Shown: positions 35,631 to 45,286 of the stretch, piece by piece | Layout: every line of letters begins with the position of its first letter | Position numbering within the stretch: position 1 is the stretch's first letter | DNA from: Ilyomonas sp965214235 | GTDB lineage: Bacteria; Bacteroidota; Bacteroidia; Chitinophagales; Chitinophagaceae | Reading direction: 5' to 3' | NCBI GenBank assembly: GCA_965214235.1 | Contig: CBDCBH010000003.1 | Coordinates: 682,001 to 746,000 of the forward strand | DNA: 64,000 nt | Position numbers and translations under genes: made by a program | Notes under the pieces: generated by a model | The model's input: the letters and a program-made list of their open reading frames with translations, nothing else | Databases searched by the model: none | What the model was told of the DNA's origin: nothing

Positions 35631-36785
35631 TTATAAAGTAGCAGTTGTACCCGGATCAAGATACAATGCCTTAGCCGTGTAGGAAAAGCTATCGGCTGCT
35701 TTGGTAAGAGTACCTGTTTTATCATCAATCAAAGTAACGTAGCCTGTTATATTGCTACTATCAATTGCGAGCGTTACATAACCGTGTGCAGTATCATTGC
35801 CATAAACTAATCTGGCGTTTGTAGAAGGGTCTGTATATCCATTTGAAACCGTTAACTGGTGCAGGTTTGGATAGCCGCCCAAGCCAGCAACAAAAAATGG
35901 AGTAACGCTGTTTGCAACAATTTGTTTTTCTATTCTCTGATAATTATGAACATGAGCCGTGAGTATGAGGTTGGGTACACGTTTCGATTTATTAATAGCA
36001 TTCTCTATTATTTGTGCCATATTAGGACTTCCGCTATGATGATTATCAAACGAGTAAATAGGATGATGCAAGGCTACAAGTAAAGCTTTATCGGCAGGTG
36101 CTTTGTCAAACTCATTAATTAGCCATTGCAATTGCTGAGAATCTACCGAGCCGCCTTCCGGAACGTTTGTATAAAGCCCTATAATGGTAGCGTAAGGCGC
36201 GGTAAGCGTATAGTAAACATTGGGTAAGCTTAGCGTAACGCGGGGTGCATCGTGAGATGCCGGATCAACATGAGGGTGCGCTGTCATAAAATACTTTATC
36301 CAGCCATCCAATGAAGTTTGCGCCGCGTTCACAGGGTCGCCATCATGATTGCCGGGTATCGACAATACAGGAGCAGTATAATGATTATAGGGTTCGTAAA
36401 ACTGCGCATAATAATCCTTGTATTGTCCGTTATAATACACCACATCGCCTAAGATATAAAAAAACAAAGGCTTTTCGTTTTGAGGAAGAGTTTCCATATC
36501 ATTTTTCATTTGGGCTGCCACCGCATTCTGATATTGCGATTGATTAATTCCGCCAACATCGCCCACCACATGAAAAATTAGTTTTTGCACCGTTTCGGTT
36601 ATCTTATCAACATCCGGCACAACGTTTTTTAAATCGTATTGATAAGGTGGCAATCCAATGGGCAAAGGAAGTGGCTGAAACCTTTGAACAGGATAAATTA
36701 AAGGAGAAAGAGGTTGGATGCCTTCATAAGCTTGCGATTTTTGTTTGGGAGGACGCGGATGAATAATTCCTTGTTGTAACAACAT
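35631..36785 (-). CDS. Metallophosphoesterase (calcineurin-like)
   Basis: A 384-residue protein with metal-binding blocks VVGDVGG, ILGDVVYYNG, SIPGNHDGD, LVALHHPIYS and LILTAHVHNYQR, which is the classical order of a calcineurin-like phosphoesterase. The N-terminus is Pro/Gln-rich without a clear signal peptide, and a C-terminal beta-rich domain of about 70 residues follows. Starts at ATG 36785. Similar to purple-acid-phosphatase-type enzymes; the substrate is unknown. Confidence 0.88.
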   Translation of the reverse strand: MLLQQGIIHPRPPKQKSQAYEGIQPLSPLIYPVQRFQPLPLPIGLPPYQYDLKNVVPDVDKITETVQKLIFHVVGDVGGINQSQYQNAVAAQMKNDMETLPQNEKPLFFYILGDVVYYNGQYKDYYAQFYEPYNHYTAPVLSIPGNHDGDPVNAAQTSLDGWIKYFMTAHPHVDPASHDAPRVTLSLPNVYYTLTAPYATIIGLYTNVPEGGSVDSQQLQWLINEFDKAPADKALLVALHHPIYSFDNHHSGSPNMAQIIENAINKSKRVPNLILTAHVHNYQRIEKQIVANSVTPFFVAGLGGYPNLHQLTVSNGYTDPSTNARLVYGNDTAHGYVTLAIDSSNITGYVTLIDDKTGTLTKAADSFSYTAKALYLDPGTTATL

Positions 36786-36888
36786 AGCAGAAAAGATTAA
36801 ACTGTTTATTGAATATGGATACTGATGACACGTAAAGTTATAGCTATAAAATAAACACGAACCAAGGCTTTATACTGTAAGGCACAAC

Positions 36889-36911
36889 CCTGAACTTAGT
36901 ACAAGTTCAGG
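36889..36911. repeat. Perfect hairpin CCTGAACTT-N5-AAGTTCAGG
   Basis: A 9-bp perfect stem with loop AGTAC, in the 269 bp between fadN and the metallophosphoesterase start. No T-run follows on either strand, so it is not a standard terminator. It lies about 104 bp upstream of the metallophosphoesterase ATG and could be in its leader. Confidence 0.5.
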
Positions 36912-37054
36912 AAAAATGAATTTCATCAGAGCCGGGTTTGTTCTGCTTATTCGTTCATCAAATAAACATTTGTTTTTACTCATTTTTGTTTTATGGCTGT
37001 TATCATTCCATGAAATTATGGGTTATGCAGCTTTAGCGCAACTGTAATAAAAAA

Positions 37055-39460
37055 TCAATTCCGCAACGGCTTTCCTGTCTTTAGCAAATGTTGTATTCGC
37101 TCCAATGTTTTCCGTTCGCCGCAGAGCGATAAAAAGGCTTCGCGTTCTAAATCCAATAAATATTGTTCGCTCACTAAACTCTGTTCGCTTAAATCGCCGC
37201 CGCACATAACATACGCTAATTTACGCGCTACTTTGCCATCGTGTTCCGAAGCGTAACCGGCACGCTGCATTCCATTAATGCCTGCCAGCAAAGCACCCAA
37301 TGCAGAGCGACCTAATACTTTAATATCCTTGCGTTGAACGGGCATTGTGTAACCTGCATCACTCAGTTCAATGGCTTTTGTTTTTGCTTCACTTATACGG
37401 CGGTTTTGGTTGATGATAATATCATCAGTTCCTCTTCGAAAAATACCTAACTGGTAACCTTCAAAGGCAGAGGTAGCCACCTTAGCTGTTGCAATGGTAA
37501 GAAAGCGGTTTTTTAATGTGATGGTTTCCGGCTCGTCTTCATGCATTTCATCGGCTGCGCGAAGCACAAATTCTTTAGTGCCGCCACCAGCAGGAATTAC
37601 GCCAATGCCTGCCTCCACCAAACCAATATAGGTTTCTGCCGCAGCGCAAACAGCATCGGCATGAAGCGTTATTTCGCAGCCGCCGCCCAGCGTTAAACCA
37701 TGCGGCGCAACCACCACGGGAACAGGCGAATACCGAACCCGCATCATTGTTTTTTGAAACAAGCGAATGGCAAAATCCAGCTCCTCAAATTCATCTTCTA
37801 CCGCGTACATAAAAATCATTCCCACGTTTGCACCCGCGCTGAAGTTGGCGCCATCATTGGCAATCACCAAACCTTTATAATTCTTCTCTGCAAGATCGAT
37901 GCTTTTGTTTATCGCTTCCAGCACTTCGCTGCCAATGCTGTTCATCTTTGTGCTCCATCGCAAAGCCACTACATCATCACCAATATCATACAAGATTGCG
38001 TTGCTGTTTTTCCAAACCGCTTTATCTTTATAATTCGATAAAATAGTAAACGCTTCGCTGCCCGGAACCGGCATATAAGTTTGTGTTACCACATCATAAT
38101 ACAACCGTTTGTTATTTTCTGTTTTATAAAATGAAGTGTTTTCTTTTGCCAGCATTTCTTTTACCCACGGCGCAATGCTGAAGCCTGCACTCTGCATAGC
38201 TTTCACAGTATTAGCAACACCCAGAATATCCCAGGTTTCAAAGGCGCCAACTTCCCAGCCAAAGCCAGCCATCATGGCATCGTCAATGCGATACAATTCA
38301 TCGCTGATTTCAGGAATGCGGGCCGAAACATAAGCAAACAACGAATAAAACATTTGCCGGTAAAATTCACCCGCATTATCGGCGCCCGCAACCAGTATTG
38401 GCAAGCGTTTTTTTACATCATCAACAGGCTTTGCCGCTTCTAAGGTTGCCCACTTTTTTTTGCTGCGTGGTGCGTATTCAAACGTATCTACATTCAATGT
38501 ATGAATTTCGGTATCACGCTTTTGTTCTTCAGGGCTTCCTTCGGTTAACGGCAGTTTTATTTTCTTAAAGAAACCGCCGCCGGTTTTATCGCCCAGCCAG
38601 TTGTTTTCAATCAATTTTTCTAACCACGAAGGAAGAGTAAAAACATCTTTCGCTTCATCGTTTTGCGCATTCTCGGCAACGCCTTTGGCAACCTTTACCA
38701 ATGTATCAATACCAACAATATCCGCTGTGCGAAATATGGCTGATTTAGGACGACCAATCACAGGTCCTGTTAACGCATCAATATCATCAATCGTTAGCCC
38801 TGATTTCTGCATGTTGTTAAAGATGCTCATAATGCCAAATACGCCAACACGATTGGCGATAAAAGCAGGCGTATCTTTAGCAAGCACGGTGGTTTTACCC
38901 AAAAAAACATCGCCATAATTCATCAGAAAATCAACAATAGCTCTATCTGTTTTTTGGGTTGGTATAATCTCTAATAACTTTAAATAACGGGGCGGGTTAA
39001 AGAAGTGCGTACCGCAAAAATGTTTTTGAAAATCTTCGCTTCTTCCTTCTGCCAGCATGTTGATGGGAATGCCTGAAGTATTGGAGGTAATGAGCGTTCC
39101 GGGTTTGCGGTATTGCTCTACTTTTTCATATACATTTTGTTTAATGTCGAGCCGTTCAACCACCACTTCAATCACCCAATCACACACAGCAATATCTTTC
39201 ATGTTATCGTCAAAGTTGCCGATGGTAATTCTGCTCACTACTTTGTTATCGTACACCGGCGATGGATTGCTTTTTAGAGCGGTTTGCAGCGAATCGCTTG
39301 CTAATTGGTTTCGTTTGTTTTTATCATTCTTTTCAGTTGCATCTTGCGGAACAATATCTAACAACAACACCTGTACGCCGATGCCTGCAAAATGGCACGC
39401 AATGCGCGAACCCATAATGCCGCTTCCCAGCACAGCTATTTTTTTAATGGTTCTTTTCAT
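37055..39460 (-). CDS. fadN: FadN-type 3-hydroxyacyl-CoA dehydrogenase / enoyl-CoA hydratase
   Basis: An 801-residue fusion for fatty-acid beta-oxidation. The NAD-binding hydroxyacyl-CoA dehydrogenase half is N-terminal (KIAVLGSGIMGSRIACHFAG, then ERLDIKQ, THFFNPPRYLKLLEIIP) and the enoyl-CoA hydratase half is C-terminal (ANDGANFSAGANVGM, HGLTLGGGCEITLHADAV, EAGIGVIPAGGG). This domain order and length match Bacillus FadN rather than E. coli FadB. Starts at ATG 39460. Its 3' end is duplicated as a relic at 35206-35421. No thiolase or acyl-CoA dehydrogenase lies beside it. Confidence 0.94.
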   Translation of the reverse strand: MKRTIKKIAVLGSGIMGSRIACHFAGIGVQVLLLDIVPQDATEKNDKNKRNQLASDSLQTALKSNPSPVYDNKVVSRITIGNFDDNMKDIAVCDWVIEVVVERLDIKQNVYEKVEQYRKPGTLITSNTSGIPINMLAEGRSEDFQKHFCGTHFFNPPRYLKLLEIIPTQKTDRAIVDFLMNYGDVFLGKTTVLAKDTPAFIANRVGVFGIMSIFNNMQKSGLTIDDIDALTGPVIGRPKSAIFRTADIVGIDTLVKVAKGVAENAQNDEAKDVFTLPSWLEKLIENNWLGDKTGGGFFKKIKLPLTEGSPEEQKRDTEIHTLNVDTFEYAPRSKKKWATLEAAKPVDDVKKRLPILVAGADNAGEFYRQMFYSLFAYVSARIPEISDELYRIDDAMMAGFGWEVGAFETWDILGVANTVKAMQSAGFSIAPWVKEMLAKENTSFYKTENNKRLYYDVVTQTYMPVPGSEAFTILSNYKDKAVWKNSNAILYDIGDDVVALRWSTKMNSIGSEVLEAINKSIDLAEKNYKGLVIANDGANFSAGANVGMIFMYAVEDEFEELDFAIRLFQKTMMRVRYSPVPVVVAPHGLTLGGGCEITLHADAVCAAAETYIGLVEAGIGVIPAGGGTKEFVLRAADEMHEDEPETITLKNRFLTIATAKVATSAFEGYQLGIFRRGTDDIIINQNRRISEAKTKAIELSDAGYTMPVQRKDIKVLGRSALGALLAGINGMQRAGYASEHDGKVARKLAYVMCGGDLSEQSLVSEQYLLDLEREAFLSLCGERKTLERIQHLLKTGKPLRN

Positions 39461-39750
39461 CCTTATTAATTATGAAGTGAAAATAAACTGACAACAATTG
39501 CTGAACAGAAAAAAGGGCAAACAATATTTTGTATTACTAACTTGATAACAATAGAAACATGCTATTGCGTAAGCCTTGTTTCAATTGTTGTTTCAGATGT
39601 TGCGAAGATAAGATGCAGAGCTGTTTACAGGTTCTTATTTTATAGTTGATACGGGAAGCTCTTTTTATTTTATTTGCATTTGCAAAACTCTTTACCTGTT
39701 GCTTTGCACAACTATTTTTAACTTATGTTTGTTATCAAAGCAAACTGAAA

Positions 39751-41133
39751 ATGCCACTAATTAAAAGTATATCCGGAATACGAGGAACCATTGGAGGAAA
39801 ACCCGGCGACAATCTTACGCCGTTAGATGTTATTAAATTCACAGCCGCTTACGGAACATGGATTTGCAAGCAACAAACCGATAACAAAACCATTGTTGTT
39901 GGCAGAGACGCGCGCATAAGTGGAAACCTTGTGCAAAGCCTTGTGGTAAGCACTTTGAATGCTGTTGGATTGAACGTAATTGATGCAGGGTTAAGTACTA
40001 CGCCAACGGTAGAAATGGCGGTGATTTGGGAAGCAGCGGCCGGTGGCATTATTGTTACGGCAAGCCATAACCCAAAGGAATGGAATGCTTTAAAATTATT
40101 GAATGAGAAGGGCGAATTTTTGAGCAGTGAAGATGGCGAGCAAATACTAAGCATTGCAGCAAATGAAGCGTTTGTTTTTACTGCAGTTGATAAATTGGGA
40201 ACCACTACAACCAACAATTCTTTATTAGCAAAACATATTGAAACAGTTACTAATTATCCTCTGGTTGAAAAAGAAATTATCAAACAACGGGCTTTTAAAA
40301 TTGTGGTTGATGGTATTAACAGCACCGGTGCAACGGCTGTTCCTCTTCTTTTAAAAACCTTAGGTGTAGAAAACATAACGGTATTAAACAGTGAAGTGAA
40401 CGGCAGGTTTGCACATAACCCCGAACCGCTGCCGCAACATTTAACCGAGCTTTCCAAAGAAGTGAATAAGCAGGGCGCCGACCTTGGAATTGCAGTTGAC
40501 CCGGATGTTGACAGGCTTTGTTTTGTGTGCGAAGATGGAACCATGTTTGGCGAAGAATATACGCTGGTTGCGGTGGCAGATTATGTGTTGCAACACCGCA
40601 AAGGAAACACAGTAAGCAACATGAGCTCAACACGCGCATTGAAAGATATTACGCTAAAACATGGCGGTGAATACTACCCAAGCGCCGTTGGCGAAGTGAA
40701 TGTGGTAAACAAAATGAAAGCTGTGAATGCCGTGATTGGCGGCGAAGGAAACGGCGGCATTATTGTGCCCGATTTGCATTATGGCAGAGATGCGTTAATT
40801 GGCATCGCTTTGTTTTTAAGCCTGCTTGCTAAAAGCGGTAAAAGCATCAAACAATTGCGCAGGCATTATCCCGATTATTTTATCTCGAAAAATAAAATAG
40901 AACTGGAGCAAAATGTAAACGTGCCGAATGTTTTTGAAAGAATTCAAAAGAAATATAAAAACAATCCTATCAACACCGATGATGGATTGAAGATAGAATT
41001 TGATACCGATTGGGTGCATTTGCGCACCAGCAACACCGAACCTATTATTCGCATTTATGCAGAAAGTAATTTTGAAACGACGGCAGATAACATTGCCAAA
41101 CGTTTGATGCAGGATATCAAAGAAAATATTTAG
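39751..41133 (+). CDS. glmM: Phosphoglucosamine mutase
   Basis: A 460-residue alpha-D-phosphohexomutase that interconverts glucosamine-6-P and glucosamine-1-P for cell-wall precursors. The phospho-Ser loop is TASHNPKEWNALK, the metal site DPDVDRLCF, the sugar-binding loop GEGNGG and the phosphate-binding loop RTSNTEP. ATG 39751 (MPLIKSISGIRGTIGG) is used; the frame is open upstream but unconserved. glmS lies nearby in the same direction, so the pathway step is well supported. Confidence 0.92.
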   Translation: MPLIKSISGIRGTIGGKPGDNLTPLDVIKFTAAYGTWICKQQTDNKTIVVGRDARISGNLVQSLVVSTLNAVGLNVIDAGLSTTPTVEMAVIWEAAAGGIIVTASHNPKEWNALKLLNEKGEFLSSEDGEQILSIAANEAFVFTAVDKLGTTTTNNSLLAKHIETVTNYPLVEKEIIKQRAFKIVVDGINSTGATAVPLLLKTLGVENITVLNSEVNGRFAHNPEPLPQHLTELSKEVNKQGADLGIAVDPDVDRLCFVCEDGTMFGEEYTLVAVADYVLQHRKGNTVSNMSSTRALKDITLKHGGEYYPSAVGEVNVVNKMKAVNAVIGGEGNGGIIVPDLHYGRDALIGIALFLSLLAKSGKSIKQLRRHYPDYFISKNKIELEQNVNVPNVFERIQKKYKNNPINTDDGLKIEFDTDWVHLRTSNTEPIIRIYAESNFETTADNIAKRLMQDIKENI

Positions 41134-41229
41134 AATGTTTTAAACCACGAAGCCAATAACAAAAGAAGAACAACAAAGATTCTTTGTGTCATTCATTTAT
41201 TTCTTGCTTTGCTTTTGCGTTCTTTTTAT

Positions 41230-41832
41230 TCATTCGATTTTGCCTTTCAACCTTTCTTTTACACTGCCAAACCATTCGTTTTTTAAAATGCTCAACACAA
41301 TGCTGTTTCTGCGTTTGCCGCTAAATGTTGGCATATTGCTTCGTAAAATTCCTTCGGCAATGCAACCTATAGATTTCATGGCAGCAACGCTTCTTTCATT
41401 GTTTGCATCGGCACGAAATTCAACACGCTCCATGTTCAGTTCTTCAAAGGCAAATGAAAGCAACAAATATTTGCAATGCTTGTTCAAACCTGTTCCCTGA
41501 AAGGCTTTGCCATACCATGTATAGCCGAGTTGTAACACTTGATTCTGCAATTGAATATCGTAAAAACGGGTACTGCCTGCGTATTGTTTCGATGCTTTAT
41601 CCCATACAATAAACGGGTATTCTTTGTCTTCGCTTTTTGCTTTTAATGCATCGCTTATGTACTCTTTCATGCCTTCTTCGCCAGCAGGACTTTTTAAAGA
41701 ATACATCCATAAAAAAGGTTCGTTCAAAGCATAAGGTAAAAGATATTGCAGGTCATCTTTTTGCAGCGGTCGCAATAAAACAAAATCATCTTCTAAAATA
41801 TAATCGTTACCGCAGTTGAAATCAATCGCCAT
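41230..41832 (-). CDS. GNAT-family N-acetyltransferase (RimJ/RimL-like)
   Basis: A 200-residue acetyltransferase. The order LRPLQKDDLQYL, YAGSTRFYDIQ, LGYTWYGKAFQGTGLNK (acetyl-CoA loop), FEELNMERVEFRADANNERS and MKSIGCIAEGILR is typical of the RimJ/RimL branch, which acetylates N-termini or small molecules. Starts at ATG 41832. The 14-mer TTGTTTTTACTGCA lies on the plus strand at 41842-41855, just upstream of its start. The substrate is unknown. Confidence 0.88.
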   Translation of the reverse strand: MAIDFNCGNDYILEDDFVLLRPLQKDDLQYLLPYALNEPFLWMYSLKSPAGEEGMKEYISDALKAKSEDKEYPFIVWDKASKQYAGSTRFYDIQLQNQVLQLGYTWYGKAFQGTGLNKHCKYLLLSFAFEELNMERVEFRADANNERSVAAMKSIGCIAEGILRSNMPTFSGKRRNSIVLSILKNEWFGSVKERLKGKIE

Positions 41833-41893
41833 ATTTTTGTTTTGTTTTTACTGCAAAAATGAAAACAAATATCATTACGCTAAATAAATAATT

Positions 41894-43729
41894 ATGTGCG
41901 GAATTGTTGGTTATGTTGGAGGAAGAGAAGCTTACCCTGTTATCATCAAAGGCTTGAAGCGATTGGAGTATCGCGGTTACGACAGCAGTGGTGTTGCCCT
42001 AATGAACGGCGGCTTGAAAGTGTATAAAAAAAAGGGCAAAGTTGCTGAACTGGAAAACGATGTGATTGGAAAAGATCTGCATAGTCATACAGGAATTGGG
42101 CATACACGCTGGGCAACGCATGGCGAGCCAAGCGACCGCAATGCGCATCCGCATCTTTCGCAAAGCGGCAACTTAGCTATTATTCACAATGGCATCATTG
42201 AAAATTATGCGCAAATCAAAACCGAGTTAATTAAAAAAGGTTACACTTTTAAAAGCGACACCGATACGGAAGTGCTGATTAATTTTATTGAAGACATTAA
42301 AATAAACAACCAATGTTCTACCGAAGAAGCCATTCGCACAGCGTTACGGCGCGTAGTAGGTGCGTATTGCATTTTGGTGTTAGATAAAGATGAGCCTGAA
42401 ACCATTATTGCTGCACGTAAAGGAAGCCCGTTAGTGATTGGCATTGGAAAAAATGAACATTTTTTAGCTTCCGACGCGTCGCCTATTATTGAATATACAA
42501 AGGAAGTGGTGTATGTGAATGATTACGAAATTGCCATTGTAAAGCACAATGAACTGGTATTAAAAAACTTAGGCAACGATAAGCAAACGCCGTTTATTAC
42601 CAAGCTGAACATGGAGCTTGCAGCCATAGAAAAAGGCGGCTATGAACACTTCATGCTGAAAGAAATTAATGAGCAGCCTGATACCATTTTTGATTGCCTT
42701 CGCGGACGTTTGGATTTAGGGGATAAGAAGATTGTAATGAGCGGCATTGAAAAATATCAGCACGAAATTACAAATGCAGGCCGCATCATTATCATTGCCT
42801 GCGGAACCAGCTGGCACGCGGGTTTGATAGCCGAATACATCATTGAAGAAACCTGCCGTATTCCTGTTGAAGTTGAGTATGCATCAGAGTTTCGTTATCG
42901 CAATCCGGTAGTGCATAAAGGAGATGTAATTATTGCCATATCGCAAAGCGGCGAAACAGCAGATACATTGGTTGCCATTGAAAAAGCAAAGGAGCAGGGG
43001 GCTATTATTGTAGGCGTAGTGAATGTTGTAGGTTCATCCATTGCGCGACTTTCTCATGCCGGCGCTTATACACATGCCGGTCCTGAAATTGGTGTTGCCA
43101 GCACCAAAGCATTCACGGCGCAATTGGCTGTGTTAACCATGATAGCTTTAAAAATCGGCTTTGCAAAAGGAACGTTGCATAGAGAGCGATTTGATATGTT
43201 ATGCAATGAACTTTCTCTTATTCCTGAAAAGGTTTCGCATCTTTTAAAAAATATTGAAAGCATCAGGATGATTGCAGAAAAATACAAAGATGCACGGGAC
43301 TTTTTATACCTCGGTCGGGGTTATAATTTTCCTATTGCGTTGGAAGGTGCATTAAAACTAAAAGAGATTTCTTACATCCATGCCGAAGGTTATCCTGCTG
43401 CAGAAATGAAGCATGGACCGATAGCTTTGGTGGATGATACCTTGCCGGTTGTTTTTATTGCAACGAAAGATGTGTATCATCAAAAAATTATCTCTAACAT
43501 GCAGGAAATAAAAGCCCGCAAAGGTAAAGTGATTGCCGTGATTACCGAAGGCGATGATGTGGTGCCAACCATTGCCGATGATGTGATAACAGTGCCTGAA
43601 GCCGATGAAATGTTAGCTCCGATGTTGAGTGTTATACCAATGCAGTTGCTGGCTTATTATATTGGCGTGAGCAAAGGCTTTGATGTTGATAAACCACGCA
43701 ACTTAGCCAAGAGCGTAACGGTGGAATAG
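41894..43729 (+). CDS. glmS: Glutamine-fructose-6-phosphate aminotransferase
   Basis: A 611-residue enzyme making glucosamine-6-P. Catalytic Cys2 (MCGIVGYVG), the glutaminase motif GIGHTRWATHGEPS, two SIS domains (CGTSWHAG, ISQSGETADTL, GRGYNFPIALEGALKLKEIS) and the C-terminal DKPRNLAKSVTVE are present. ATG 41894 is followed directly by the catalytic Cys. It is divergent from the GNAT gene and downstream of glmM. No glmS ribozyme is evident in the 61-bp leader. Confidence 0.98.
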   Translation: MCGIVGYVGGREAYPVIIKGLKRLEYRGYDSSGVALMNGGLKVYKKKGKVAELENDVIGKDLHSHTGIGHTRWATHGEPSDRNAHPHLSQSGNLAIIHNGIIENYAQIKTELIKKGYTFKSDTDTEVLINFIEDIKINNQCSTEEAIRTALRRVVGAYCILVLDKDEPETIIAARKGSPLVIGIGKNEHFLASDASPIIEYTKEVVYVNDYEIAIVKHNELVLKNLGNDKQTPFITKLNMELAAIEKGGYEHFMLKEINEQPDTIFDCLRGRLDLGDKKIVMSGIEKYQHEITNAGRIIIIACGTSWHAGLIAEYIIEETCRIPVEVEYASEFRYRNPVVHKGDVIIAISQSGETADTLVAIEKAKEQGAIIVGVVNVVGSSIARLSHAGAYTHAGPEIGVASTKAFTAQLAVLTMIALKIGFAKGTLHRERFDMLCNELSLIPEKVSHLLKNIESIRMIAEKYKDARDFLYLGRGYNFPIALEGALKLKEISYIHAEGYPAAEMKHGPIALVDDTLPVVFIATKDVYHQKIISNMQEIKARKGKVIAVITEGDDVVPTIADDVITVPEADEMLAPMLSVIPMQLLAYYIGVSKGFDVDKPRNLAKSVTVE

Positions 43730-43731
43730 TC

Positions 43732-43777
43732 AATTGTCAATTGTTAGTTGTGAATTAAACAACAGCAATTGACAATT
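43732..43777 (+). repeat. Inverted repeat after glmS
   Basis: A 12-bp perfect stem (AATTGTCAATTG / CAATTGACAATT) with a 22-nt loop, directly after the glmS stop. No T-run follows. It could protect the 3' end of the message or act as a weak terminator. Confidence 0.5.
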
Positions 43778-43815
43778 CACCATTCACTACTCACCATTCA
43801 CTACTCACCATTCAC
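43777..43815 (+). repeat. 14-bp tandem repeat in the thrC leader
   Basis: The unit TCACCATTCACTAC is repeated 2.8 times without mismatch (43777-43790, 43791-43804, 43805-43815) and ends 3 bp before the thrC ATG. The 11-mer TCACCATTCAC also lies upstream of hemJ in the same orientation to its gene. Confidence 0.85.
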
Positions 43816-43818
43816 AAA

Positions 43819-45108
43819 ATGAAATATTACAGCCTTAATCATCAATCTCCTAACGTATCTTTTGCAGAAGCGACAATAAAAGGACAAGCGCCGGATAAAG
43901 GCTTATATTTTCCTGAAGTCATACCTGCTTTATCATCTCAATTTATAAAAAACATAAAGCATCATTCAAAAGAAGAGGTTGGTGTTGAAGTAATGAAACC
44001 ATATGTAGAAGGCAGTTTTTCATTGAATAAATTGGAAGATATTATAAGTGAAACAGTCAACTTTTCTTTTCCTTTAGTTACCATTACTGATCGTATTTCC
44101 TCACTCGAATTATTTCATGGTCCAACACTGGCTTTTAAAGATGTTGGTGCCCGGTTTATGAGCCGTTGCTTAGGATATTTCAATCAAAATAAAAACAAAA
44201 CCACCACCGTTTTAGTAGCTACATCGGGCGATACAGGCGGCGCAGTTGCCAATGGTTTTTTAGGTGTTGATGGCGTTGACGTTGTTATTTTATATCCTTC
44301 GGGAAAAGTAAGCCCTGTGCAGGAATTGCAGCTCACTACTTGCGGCAAAAACATTACAGCTTTAGAAGTGGAAGGCACTTTTGACGATTGCCAAACCATA
44401 GTAAAAAAAGCCTTCGCTGATGAAGAGTTAAATAAAAAATTATCGCTTACTTCTGCCAACTCTATCAATGTGGCAAGATGGCTTCCCCAACAGATGTATT
44501 ATTTTTTTGCGTTGCAGCAATGGCAGCACCAGGAGCCGCCGGTTATTTGTGTGCCAAGCGGAAATTTTGGTAATATTTGTGCTGGAATTTTGGCTCATAT
44601 TTCCGGTTTGCCAGTGAAGCATTTTATTGCTGCTTTGAATGCAAACGATGTTATATATCGTTATTTACAAAACGGCTTGTTCGAGCCGAAACCAGCTGTG
44701 GCAACGCTTTCCAACGCGATGGATGTTGGCAACCCAAGCAATTTCATTCGCATTCTTCAAATTTTTAAACATGAGCTTCCGCAATTGAAACAAGTGGTAA
44801 GCGCAGCTTCGGTTGATGATGAAACCACAAGAAAAACAATACGCGATGTTTACGAAACATACAGCTATATTTTAGATCCTCACGGCGCAGTGGCTTACAA
44901 AACTTTGGAAGATTACTTTGCAAATAATAAAGGCAAAGGCTTTATTTTAGAAACAGCGCACCCTGTAAAATTTCCTGATGTAGTAGAAGAAGCGATTGGT
45001 AAAAAAATAGAAGTGCCCAACAGTGCAAAGGGTTTGTTTTTACTGCAAAAAAAAAGCATACCGATGCCTGCCTCTTTTGATGCAATAAAGGAATGGCTGA
45101 TGAATTAG
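43819..45108 (+). CDS. thrC: Threonine synthase
   Basis: A 429-residue PLP enzyme converting O-phosphohomoserine to threonine. The PLP lysine is in GPTLAFKDVGARF, the phosphate-binding motif is VATSGDTGGAVANGF, and CVPSGNFGNICAG, NAMDVGNPSNF and LDPHGAVAY follow, all typical of the bacterial ThrC type. ATG 43819 lies directly after a tandem repeat. No other threonine genes are adjacent. Confidence 0.97.
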   Translation: MKYYSLNHQSPNVSFAEATIKGQAPDKGLYFPEVIPALSSQFIKNIKHHSKEEVGVEVMKPYVEGSFSLNKLEDIISETVNFSFPLVTITDRISSLELFHGPTLAFKDVGARFMSRCLGYFNQNKNKTTTVLVATSGDTGGAVANGFLGVDGVDVVILYPSGKVSPVQELQLTTCGKNITALEVEGTFDDCQTIVKKAFADEELNKKLSLTSANSINVARWLPQQMYYFFALQQWQHQEPPVICVPSGNFGNICAGILAHISGLPVKHFIAALNANDVIYRYLQNGLFEPKPAVATLSNAMDVGNPSNFIRILQIFKHELPQLKQVVSAASVDDETTRKTIRDVYETYSYILDPHGAVAYKTLEDYFANNKGKGFILETAHPVKFPDVVEEAIGKKIEVPNSAKGLFLLQKKSIPMPASFDAIKEWLMN

Positions 45109-45236
45109 CTGATTCTTTTTTTTTACATTAGAGATCAACAAAAAAATCTTCATCAGTTGCCCTTAATTTTCTATTGACAGAACAAAATCTTTAACCAACT
45201 TTCGAGCGACAGTTCTTTTCTAACTTCATAAAAAAT

Positions 45237-45283
45237 TTTGCGTAGTTACATAACTACACATATATTTGTAGTCAAATAACTAC
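45237..45283 (+). promoter_or_regulatory. Bacteroidota promoter with two ArsR-type operators
   Basis: The -33 element TTTG (45237-45240), a 20-bp spacer and the -7 element TATATTTG (45261-45268) match the phylum consensus closely. Two dyads lie on it: GTAGTTACATAACTAC (45242-45257), filling the spacer, and GTAGTCAAATAACTAC (45268-45283), starting at the last base of the -7 box. The downstream ATG is at 45287. This is a textbook layout for autorepression by the ArsR-like protein it drives. Confidence 0.85.
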
Positions 45284-45286
45284 GCG

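Noticed and set aside
32130..35640. Insertion sequence or integrase explaining the accessory patch
   Set aside because: No transposase or integrase frame and no terminal inverted repeats with target duplications were seen.
41833..41893. glmS ribozyme in the glmS leader
   Set aside because: The leader is only 61 bp and lacks the conserved core of the ribozyme.
43777..43815. Possible CRISPR-like array before thrC
   Set aside because: The 14-bp unit repeats without spacers, so it is a simple tandem repeat.
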